The position numbers and the translations under genes were made by a program. Below are positions 1 through 4,734 of a stretch of DNA of 8,648 nucleotides, piece after piece. The notes beneath the pieces were generated by a model. It was given only the letters and a program-made list of their open reading frames with translations. It was not told where the DNA came from and made no database searches. The DNA is taken from positions 1-8,648 of the forward strand of contig JAKJFI010000030.1 of NCBI GenBank assembly GCA_022704985.1. The letters are read 5' to 3'. Every line of letters starts with the position of its first letter. Position 1 is the stretch's first letter. Source of the stretch: Candidatus Omnitrophota bacterium (GTDB lineage Bacteria > Ratteibacteria > UBA8468 > B48-G9 > JAFGKM01).

Positions 1-681
1 TATTACAACCTTTACCTCTACCTGGAAATGACGAGCGACCTGTATTACTCTCTGCATGTCATGTATGCCGGAGAGGGTTGGTTCAGTAACGACCAGAGCA
101 AGATCAACGCCGGACATTGAAGAGATTACCGGACATCCTATTCCGGGCGGTCCGTCAATTATCATATAGTCCGCTTCAAGATTTCTTCCGATTTTCAGGG
201 CTTCCTCTTTTATTTTTGAAACAAGCCTTCCTGAATTCTCGGCTGCAATTCCAAGTTTTGCATAAACTAAGGGACCGTATTTTGTGTCCGATACGAACCA
301 TTTCCCGTTTTCCTGCTCATGCAGGACGATTGCCCCGACAGGGCAACCGTGCACACAGGCGCCGCATCCTTCGCAAGAAAGCGGATCAAGGAAAATTTTC
401 TCAACGGCATTATTTGTTTTTATGGTTCTTATCGCCTCAAATCTGCATATGGTAAGGCATTTTCCGCATATTATACAAGTTTCATTCAATATTTCAGCTT
501 TATGACCGCCTTTAAAGACCTCGGTTTTTTGAATGACAGGATGGAGCAGTATGTGAAGATTTGCGGCATCTACGTCGCAATCAACCATTATTTTATTGTC
601 GCCTGCAAGACAGGCCAGGGAAGCGGTAACGAATGTTTTGCCTGTGCCTCCCTTGCCGCTTATGACGAGTATTTTTTTCAT
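1..681 (-). CDS. MinD-like P-loop ATPase with inserted ferredoxin domain (partial, C-terminus beyond window edge)
   Basis: The frame is open from the ATG at 681 to base 1: 227 codons with no stop, so the last part of the protein lies outside the window. The N-terminus carries the deviant Walker A motif GKGGTGKT (residues 9-16) of the MinD/ParA/Mrp class, followed by VDCDVDAAN (33-41). Two four-cysteine sets follow, C69/C72/C75/C79 and C103/C106/C109/C113-Pro, the pattern of a 2[4Fe-4S] ferredoxin inserted into the ATPase fold. A Walker B-like segment IIDGPPGIGCP lies at 174-184 and VVTEPT at 197-202. The family (COG1149 type) is usually about 285-295 residues, so roughly 60 are missing. Its start overlaps the stop of the preceding paralogue as ATGA, and no clear Shine-Dalgarno is visible, so translational coupling is likely. 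By family it may load or transfer Fe-S or other metal-sulfur clusters in an ATP-dependent way in the cytoplasm; the exact client is unknown. Confidence 0.93.
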   Translation of the reverse strand, partial: MKKILVISGKGGTGKTFVTASLACLAGDNKIMVDCDVDAANLHILLHPVIQKTEVFKGGHKAEILNETCIICGKCLTICRFEAIRTIKTNNAVEKIFLDPLSCEGCGACVHGCPVGAIVLHEQENGKWFVSDTKYGPLVYAKLGIAAENSGRLVSKIKEEALKIGRNLEADYMIIDGPPGIGCPVISSMSGVDLALVVTEPTLSGIHDMQRVIQVARHFQVEVKVVI

Positions 682-1541
682 TTTTTATCAACCAATGAGC
701 TTATCTGCCTGAAAAGATTGACGAATACCTCTCTGTACTGTGGCAGGCATTCTATGAAAGGTATCCCTTTTGAATATGCCGACGCAATTTCGTTTTTGAA
801 AGGGATATGAAGAAGCACAGGAATTTGTTCTTTAAGGCAGTACTTTTCCACAGCGTCGTCACCGATGTCTGAACGGTTTATCACAACCCCTGTTGTTACA
901 TCCATTTCTCTTGCCATTTCAACTGCCAGGATGAGGTCATTCAGTCCAAACGGAGTTGGCTCGGTGACAAGGAGGCAGAAATCTGCATCCTTTACGGCTT
1001 GCACCGCCGAGCAGCTGGTTCCCGGCGAACTGTCGATTATATTTATCAGGTTCTTTTTTATGTGTTTCTTCGTCGCCTTAATGAGGGGCACGGGGTTTGC
1101 TTCGGAAGGCTTCAGACGTCCCTGTATGAATGAGATGCCGTTGCCTGCAATTCCAGTTTCCACCTCGCCTTTTTCTTCCTGTTCTTCGTATATGGCGCCT
1201 TCGGGGCATACGAGACTGCATGCCCCGCAGCTGTGGCAGAGTTCGTAGAAAAATAGGACGTTGCCCTCCGTATTCTCTTTTGGCTTTATGACCGCTATTG
1301 AGTTATAAACGCATGTAGAGGCGCACTTCCCACAAAAATTGCACTTTTGGATGTCCACCCTGGGTTTGGGAAGATAAACCTTTACGCAGTTTTCTATGAG
1401 AGGCTTCATAAATATGTAGCCGTTGGGTTCCTCCACATCGCAATCAAGATATTGGATATTTTGCCCGAGCGATAAAGCCAGTGAAGTGGCAATCAGCGTT
1501 TTCCCCGTGCCTCCCTTGCCGCTTGCTACCGTTATAGTCAT
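678..1541 (-). CDS. MinD-like P-loop ATPase with inserted 2[4Fe-4S] ferredoxin domain
   Basis: A complete 287-residue protein of the MinD superfamily with an inserted ferredoxin domain. Residues 8-15 (GKGGTGKT) form the deviant Walker A with signature lysine K9. YLDCDVEEPN (31-40) corresponds to the switch region, and IIDSSPGTSC (168-177) to Walker B and its following loop. The ferredoxin insert has C67/C70/C73/C77 and C102/C105/C108/C112-Pro, enough for two [4Fe-4S] clusters. LLVTEPTPFGLND (190-202) is typical of the family. The ATG at 1541 follows the previous gene's TAA by one base, and its SD (AGAGG) lies inside the end of that gene. Its stop overlaps the next paralogue's start. It differs from that paralogue at the switch region (VEEPN against VDAAN), so the two look like distinct partners, perhaps a heterodimer. 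The likely role is ATP-dependent Fe-S or cofactor handling; this is inferred from family and context. Confidence 0.95.
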   Translation of the reverse strand: MTITVASGKGGTGKTLIATSLALSLGQNIQYLDCDVEEPNGYIFMKPLIENCVKVYLPKPRVDIQKCNFCGKCASTCVYNSIAVIKPKENTEGNVLFFYELCHSCGACSLVCPEGAIYEEQEEKGEVETGIAGNGISFIQGRLKPSEANPVPLIKATKKHIKKNLINIIDSSPGTSCSAVQAVKDADFCLLVTEPTPFGLNDLILAVEMAREMDVTTGVVINRSDIGDDAVEKYCLKEQIPVLLHIPFKNEIASAYSKGIPFIECLPQYREVFVNLFRQISSLVDKK

Positions 1542-1542
1542 T

Positions 1543-1761
1543 TTAACCTCTAATCATCTTCGTCCCGCATTTAGGACAACTTTTTTCAAGACATGGAGTC
1601 CCTGGCTGATGAGCGACTTGATGATTGCAGGAAGGACATACGCAGAATCCTCCGGGTCCGGCACCGCGTCCTCCCATTCTTCCTCCTCCGCACCTTCCGC
1701 CCATTCCTTTGCCTGTCATAGGTCCCTGTCCCCTTGGTCCAGTTCCGTCTCCTCTTGGCAT
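1543..1761 (-). CDS. Small DUF5320-like protein with Cys-rich zinc-ribbon C-terminus
   Basis: A 72-residue protein. Its N-terminus MPRGDGTGP and the following GPMTGKGMGG are the hallmark of DUF5320-type Gly-rich proteins. The middle is Gly/Arg/Met-rich (residues 18-38), and the C-terminal 33 residues carry C40, C42, C45, C57, C62 and C65, with CPSC (42-45) and CPKC (62-65) resembling a zinc ribbon or metal knuckle. The start is placed at the ATG at 1761. An in-frame GTG lies at 1770 but sits inside the strong Shine-Dalgarno GGAGGTGA (1774-1767), which is five bases from the ATG. The protein is paralogous to the longer DUF5320 protein at 2721-2386, sharing the N-terminus and the RBS region, but it lacks the coiled-coil tail. 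It is one base upstream of the ATPase gene and surely cotranscribed with it. Function unknown; a small metal-binding accessory of the ATPases is plausible. Confidence 0.88.
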   Translation of the reverse strand: MPRGDGTGPRGQGPMTGKGMGGRCGGGRMGGRGAGPGGFCVCPSCNHQVAHQPGTPCLEKSCPKCGTKMIRG

Positions 1762-1766
1762 TTTAC

Positions 1767-1774
1767 TCACCTCC
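1767..1774 (-). promoter_or_regulatory. Shine-Dalgarno that fixes the start at 1761
   Basis: GGAGGTGA, read on the minus strand, is a near-perfect match to the 16S anti-SD and is spaced five bases (GTAAA) before the ATG at 1761. The alternative in-frame GTG at 1770-1768 is part of this motif, so it is unlikely to be the initiation codon. Confidence 0.85.
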
Positions 1775-1798
1775 CTTGCCGAATGCTCGCTTTATGTT

Positions 1799-1876
1799 AT
1801 TGTGAGCCGTCTCCTGGCGCGGCAATCTCATGAGATTGCCGCGGTCTCACATATATCGTTCCCTCAGAATGACAAT
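1799..1876. repeat. REP-like palindromic element between two cistrons
   Basis: The core is a perfect 24-bp palindrome at 1819-1842 (half site GCGGCAATCTCA). It is flanked by a second pair of arms, TGTGAG at 1801-1806 and CTCACA at 1846-1851. The outer ends read ATTGTGAG (1799-1806) and, from the other side, ATTGTCATTCTGAG (1876-1863), so the whole 78-bp unit is an imperfect inverted repeat. The words ATTGTCATTCTGAG and GCAATCTCATGAGATTGC look like the REP-type intergenic palindromes often scattered in Nitrospirota, Desulfobacterota and related genomes; this family link is from memory. It lies in the 173-nt gap between the NifX-like gene and the short DUF5320-like gene and could form an mRNA hairpin that sets unequal expression of the two operon halves. 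I see nothing recognisable in the remaining gap at 1877-1934. Confidence 0.75.
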
Positions 1877-1934
1877 CTGTAAGGGAGCTTATTATTCGGC
1901 GTTTTTATGGTCGCAGTCAGTTTTAAGCCCATAC

Positions 1935-2312
1935 CTATTTCTGTCGGTTCATTCCGAAATGAGGCGATACCGTTGGGCTGGCGGAATTTGTTTTCAAAGT
2001 TCCGTTTTTGAATGCGTCCACTGCGTCTTTAACCTTGCCGCTGATACCGGTAATCGTTTTTATGTTTGCCTGTTGAAGAACGCCTGCCGCATTGGGTCCC
2101 AGGTTACCGGTGAGCACTACCTCAACGCCTTTTTCAGCCATTAACTGTCCGTTTTGCACTCCTACACCGCCCATCCCTGATGCGTTCTCATTGGAGAGGG
2201 CTTCAAAACTGCTTGTTTCTGTGTCATATATAATAAACCAAGCGCATCTCCCGAATCTGGGGTCAACGTTTGCGTCGAGATTATTGCCTTCTGATGTAAT
2301 ACAAATCTTCAT
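1935..2312 (-). CDS. NifX/orange-protein-like cofactor-binding protein (dinitrogenase Fe-Mo cofactor biosynthesis family)
   Basis: A 125-residue protein with the compact NifX/NafY/NifB-C-terminal fold signature. It starts MKICITSEG, has VDPRFGRC (16-23), a Gly-rich stretch with GGVGVQNGQLMAEKGVEVV (48-66), TGNLGPNA (68-75) and the C-terminal KVKDAVDAFKNGTL (93-106). Members bind FeMo-cofactor precursors, the Mo-Cu-S cluster of orange protein, or other iron-sulfur species. Only two cysteines are present (C4 and C23). No nitrogenase genes are seen nearby, so a nitrogen-fixation role is not supported. The tail beyond residue 107 is short, Ser/Pro-rich and probably disordered. The ATG at 2312 has GGAGG four bases upstream. 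The neighbouring MinD-ferredoxin pair matches the gene company of ORP-type loci, suggesting it is the cofactor carrier on which the two ATPases act. Confidence 0.92.
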   Translation of the reverse strand: MKICITSEGNNLDANVDPRFGRCAWFIIYDTETSSFEALSNENASGMGGVGVQNGQLMAEKGVEVVLTGNLGPNAAGVLQQANIKTITGISGKVKDAVDAFKNGTLKTNSASPTVSPHFGMNRQK

Positions 2313-2339
2313 AGCGCCTCCGTATGTTATGCAATTTTA

Positions 2340-2387
2340 AACTTCACTCTGCAGGGTTCGGCCGAGATGCCCTGCAGATATGAAGTT
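2340..2387 (-). repeat. Intercistronic hairpin after the long DUF5320 gene
   Basis: Inner arms CTGCAGGG (2349-2356) and CCCTGCAG (2370-2377) form an 8-bp GC-rich stem with a 13-nt loop. Outer arms AACTTCA (2340-2346) and TGAAGTT (2381-2387) add 7 bp, separated by a small internal loop. On the minus strand the hairpin begins at the stop codon of the upstream gene and ends about 27 nt before the NifX-like start. No run of U follows, so it is more likely an RNA-processing or stability element, or a weak or partial terminator, than a full rho-independent terminator. Confidence 0.65.
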
Positions 2388-2721
2388 ACTTCTCCTTTTC
2401 CAGTTCTTCAATTCTCTTCCTGATTTCGCTCAGCTGCTCCTCGAGAATTTTTGTTTCCTGCTGGAGCATCTCTCTTTCCTGTTGCGGAGTTACCTGCCAG
2501 ACCCCGTAAGGGTCAGACGCAGGTACTGCTGGATATGGCATACCTGCATAGCACCATCCCCGTCGCATGCCTCTTCCGGATCCCCTGCCGAAACCTCTTC
2601 CGAATCCGCGTCTTGCATAAGGATTCATGTAACCAGGCACTCCATATCCTGCGCAGTATCCTGCCGACCTGCCTGTCATAGGTCCTATTCCCATAGGTCC
2701 CGTTCCATCTCCTCTTGGCAT
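2386..2721 (-). CDS. DUF5320-type protein with Gly/Arg-rich centre and C-terminal coiled coil
   Basis: A 111-residue protein. It opens with MPRGDGTGPMGIGPMTGR, the DUF5320 signature, followed by GYCAGYGVPGYMNP (21-34), a Gly/Phe/Arg-rich repeat region (GFGRGFGRGSGRG, 39-51), an aromatic and proline linker (56-78), and a highly charged helix at about 79-111 with heptad-like Leu/Ile spacing, predicted to be a coiled coil. Cysteines are C23 and C57 only. The start is at the ATG at 2721 because AGGAGGTGAT lies four bases upstream; a start at 2748 would add nine residues that cover this SD. No function is established for the family; the charged low-complexity part and the coiled coil suggest an oligomerising scaffold or partner protein. 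It sits 55 bases downstream of the Fur-like gene in the same direction and so probably shares its promoter. Confidence 0.9.
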   Translation of the reverse strand: MPRGDGTGPMGIGPMTGRSAGYCAGYGVPGYMNPYARRGFGRGFGRGSGRGMRRGWCYAGMPYPAVPASDPYGVWQVTPQQEREMLQQETKILEEQLSEIRKRIEELEKEK

Positions 2722-2725
2722 TCTT

Positions 2726-2735
2726 ATCACCTCCT
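2726..2735 (-). promoter_or_regulatory. Near-perfect Shine-Dalgarno that fixes the start at 2721
   Basis: AGGAGGTGAT on the minus strand is complementary to essentially the whole anti-SD and lies four bases before the ATG at 2721. The bases upstream of it (GGCAA) are shared with the RBS region of the paralogous short gene at 1761. Confidence 0.88.
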
Positions 2736-2750
2736 TTGCCCTGAACATTC

Positions 2751-2765
2751 TTCGGTACGTCCGAA
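2751..2765 (-). repeat. Short inverted repeat between the Fur-like and DUF5320 genes
   Basis: TTCGG and CCGAA pair across a 5-nt loop, twelve bases after the Fur-like stop codon on the minus strand. It is only 5 bp and has no U-tract, so it is too weak to call a terminator. Readthrough into the next gene is expected. Confidence 0.3.
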
Positions 2766-2776
2766 AAGTGAGGGGC

Positions 2777-3241
2777 TCATGATTTTACTTTCTTGCAGTT
2801 CTCGCATAGTCCGTAAAAATTTATTATATGGCTTTTAATATCAAAACCGTGCTTTTTTGAAAGCGCTTCCCCAATTTTTTGTATAAGTTCTTTCTCTTCA
2901 TCTATAAAATCCGTATAGTCAACAATCTTTCGGCATCTTGCGCAGATAAGGTGATGATGATGTGTCTCTTTTTTGCCGTTATCCAGCAGTTCATATCTCG
3001 CTCTGCCGTCGCCGAAGGAGAATTTCTGAACAATGCCCATATTGGTGAGCAGATCGAGCGTTCTGTATACTGTGGCAAAACCAACAGAAGGATTAACAGC
3101 TCTTACGTTAAGATATATCTCTTCCGCGCTCAAGTGCATGGAGCTTTTGCTCAATATTGCCAGCACATGCTTGCGCGCCTGCGTCATTCTGAATCCTTCT
3201 TCAATCATTCTTTGGTGAATCCATGGATTTCCATGCCTCAT
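2777..3241 (-). CDS. Fur-family metal-dependent transcriptional repressor
   Basis: A 154-residue Fur-superfamily protein. The N-terminal winged helix includes RMTQARKHVLAIL (18-30), the HLSAEEIY segment (36-43) and the DNA-recognition helix region PSVGFATVYRTLDLL (51-65). The C-terminal dimerisation and metal-binding domain has ARYEL (81-85), HHHHLICARC (94-103) and a second CxxC (C146, C149). C100/C103 with C146/C149 make a structural Zn(Cys)4 site as in Fur and PerR, and the histidine cluster supplies the regulatory metal site. The ATG at 3241 has AAGGAG six bases upstream. It may be Fur or a PerR-like member; the exact Fur-type operator in its own promoter favours iron sensing. That box implies autoregulation and, since no strong terminator follows, iron control of the downstream cofactor genes. 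Confidence 0.95.
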   Translation of the reverse strand: MRHGNPWIHQRMIEEGFRMTQARKHVLAILSKSSMHLSAEEIYLNVRAVNPSVGFATVYRTLDLLTNMGIVQKFSFGDGRARYELLDNGKKETHHHHLICARCRKIVDYTDFIDEEKELIQKIGEALSKKHGFDIKSHIINFYGLCENCKKVKS

Positions 3242-3260
3242 ATCCGCTCCTTATTGGGAA

Positions 3261-3275
3261 TGATAATCATTATCA
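3261..3275. promoter_or_regulatory. Fur box (7-1-7 operator)
   Basis: TGATAATCATTATCA is a perfect 7-1-7 inverted repeat identical to the classical Fur consensus TGATAATnATTATCA. The extended 19-bp site at 3256-3274 matches GATAATGATAATCATTATC at 17 of 19 positions. It overlaps the predicted transcription start of the Fur-like gene, just downstream of its -10 box, so a bound repressor would block that promoter. It is about 75 nt upstream of the predicted mgtE start of transcription and probably does not control mgtE. Confidence 0.85.
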
Positions 3276-3280
3276 ATATT

Positions 3281-3309
3281 ATGATACCCGCAAATTATAT
3301 ATCTGTCAA
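3281..3309 (-). promoter_or_regulatory. Sigma70-type promoter of the Fur-like gene
   Basis: On the minus strand, -35 TTGACA (3309-3304, perfect consensus), a 17-bp spacer and -10 TATCAT (3286-3281, 5 of 6). Transcription would start near 3273-3275, inside the Fur box, giving a leader of about 33 nt with the AAGGAG ribosome binding site. Confidence 0.8.
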
Positions 3310-3314
3310 TAGAA

Positions 3315-3343
3315 TTGATTATGCATGAGCAAAATGTTAAAAT
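3315..3343 (+). promoter_or_regulatory. Sigma70-type promoter of mgtE, placed for a leaderless transcript
   Basis: TTGATT (3315-3320), 17-bp spacer, TAAAAT (3338-3343). Only nine bases separate the -10 box from the ATG at 3353, so transcription would begin two to four bases before the start codon. Its -35 box lies five bases from the divergent -35 of the Fur-like gene. Confidence 0.6.
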
Positions 3344-3352
3344 CTGCGTATT

Positions 3353-4696
3353 ATGCTTAATGAATTGCTGAAGCCGGAAATAAGGAAGCTGTTCGAGTCC
3401 AAGGATTGGAGGATTCTGAAGGAGATTCTTGCGGAATGGACCGCGCAGGACATAGTGGATTTTCTGGATAGCGTTGAGGAAGATGAAAAGGTCATTATAT
3501 TCAGACTTCTGCCGAGAGACCTTGCGGCCGAAGTTTTCAGCGAACTGAAATCAAGCGAACAAGAGATAATCATCAGGCAGATGAGCAACGAGCATATCAG
3601 GGATATCTTCCTTGAGCTAACCCCTGATGACAGAACGAACGTTTTTGAGGAAATGCCTGCAAAGGTTACCAAGCGTCTTTTGAACCTTCTGCCTCTCGAA
3701 GAGAGAAAGGAGGCGATGAAGCTTCTCGGGTATCCGGAACACAGCGTAGGAAGACTGATGACCCCGGATTTTGTCGCAATACGGCCATATTGGACGGTAC
3801 AGCAGTCTCTTGAGCATATAAGGAAGTTCGGAAGGGACGCTGAAACAGTTGATACCGTTTATGTTGTCGATGAGAAATGGCATTTGCAGGATGACATTAA
3901 TCTGCACAGGCTCATACTTGCCACTCCCTCGGATAAGATAGAGATTTTGATGGACAGGGAATACCATGCAATACCAGCCCATGATGACCAGGAAGAGGCA
4001 GTCAGGATAATGAAAAAGTATAACCTCAACGTTCTGCCTGTTGTCGATTCCCAGAATGTTCTCCTGGGCGTTGTCACCGTGGATGACGTGATAGACGTCT
4101 ATGAAGATGAGGTAACGGAGGACATATACAAAGGCGCAAGCGTCATCCCGTTTGAGGTGAATTATACCACGGCATCCATCTTTTCTTTGTTCAAAAAAAG
4201 AATCGTATGGCTCTCGTTGCTGGCTTTCGCAGGGTTTCTTTCAGGCAACGTGATTGCCGCATTTCAGGATACGCTTGGAGAGATTCTCTCTCTTGCCTTC
4301 TTCATACCGGTTCTTCTCGATACGGGAGGCAATACTGGCACGCAATCTTCCACACTGATTATAAGGGCGCTCGTGACCGGAGACCTTACGCCTAAGAAAT
4401 GGTTCAACGTTATAAAAAAGGAATTGTTCGTAGGACTGTTGCTGGGTATTGCCCTGGGACTCATCCTTTGTATATGGAGTTATTCGTGGAAAGGACAGTT
4501 AATGCTGAGCATTGTCATAGGCTCTTCTGCTCTGTTTATCGCCGTGTGGGCAAACCTCATCGGAAGTTTACTGCCGATAGTTTTGAGAAAGTTTCATCTT
4601 GACCCTGCGATAGTAAGCAGTCCCATGATAAGTACCATAATGGATGTCTCGGGACTTTTCATATATTTTTCAATAGCCATGCTTCTCTTGCTATGA
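3353..4696 (+). CDS. mgtE: MgtE-type magnesium transporter/channel
   Basis: The 447-residue length is normal for MgtE (about 450). The N-terminal helical MgtE_N domain covers about 15-130, two CBS domains follow (about 135-255, with MTPDFVAIRP at 136-145 and the second ending LLGVVTVDDVIDVYEDE at 237-253), then a connecting helix and five membrane segments from about 284 to the end. Pore-family motifs are clear: PVLLDTGGNTGTQSS (319-333) and DPAIVSSPMISTIMDVSG (417-434); D431 occupies the position expected for the pore aspartate that binds Mg2+. The cytoplasmic domains sense intracellular Mg2+ and close the channel. The ATG at 3353 is the only reasonable start: an in-frame TAA lies at 3338-3340 and the next Met is around residue 77. 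No Shine-Dalgarno is present. It is a single-gene unit facing the synthetase gene at its 3' end. Co2+ or Ni2+ may also pass, as is known for relatives. Confidence 0.97.
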   Translation: MLNELLKPEIRKLFESKDWRILKEILAEWTAQDIVDFLDSVEEDEKVIIFRLLPRDLAAEVFSELKSSEQEIIIRQMSNEHIRDIFLELTPDDRTNVFEEMPAKVTKRLLNLLPLEERKEAMKLLGYPEHSVGRLMTPDFVAIRPYWTVQQSLEHIRKFGRDAETVDTVYVVDEKWHLQDDINLHRLILATPSDKIEILMDREYHAIPAHDDQEEAVRIMKKYNLNVLPVVDSQNVLLGVVTVDDVIDVYEDEVTEDIYKGASVIPFEVNYTTASIFSLFKKRIVWLSLLAFAGFLSGNVIAAFQDTLGEILSLAFFIPVLLDTGGNTGTQSSTLIIRALVTGDLTPKKWFNVIKKELFVGLLLGIALGLILCIWSYSWKGQLMLSIVIGSSALFIAVWANLIGSLLPIVLRKFHLDPAIVSSPMISTIMDVSGLFIYFSIAMLLLL

Positions 4697-4734
4697 CCGG
4701 AATTTTCCTGCTGTAGGGTAGTTTTTTTATGATT

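Noticed and set aside
1762..1770. Alternative GTG start giving a 75-residue short DUF5320-like protein
   Set aside because: The GTG lies inside the GGAGGTGA Shine-Dalgarno, which is ideally spaced for the ATG at 1761; the family also begins MPRGDG.
1935..2312. Nitrogen-fixation gene cluster based on the NifX-like protein
   Set aside because: No nifHDK, nifB or nifE/N is present; the NifX-like fold is widespread in anaerobes outside nitrogen fixation.
2722..2748. Alternative ATG start at 2748 adding nine residues to the long DUF5320 protein
   Set aside because: The extension would cover a near-perfect SD placed just before the ATG at 2721, and the added residues have no family support.
117..2838. 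Long plus-strand open frames over the left half (for example 319-810, 1423-1833, 2380-2838)
   Set aside because: They are antisense to well-supported minus-strand genes and their translations show no recognisable family features.
3310..3352. Mg2+ riboswitch (M-box) upstream of mgtE
   Set aside because: There are too few bases between the divergent promoters and the mgtE ATG for any riboswitch, and no leader is predicted.
4697..4734. Bidirectional rho-independent terminator between mgtE and glnS
   Set aside because: A T7 run is present at 4722-4728, but only 3-4 bp stems can be drawn next to it, so the call is not supported.
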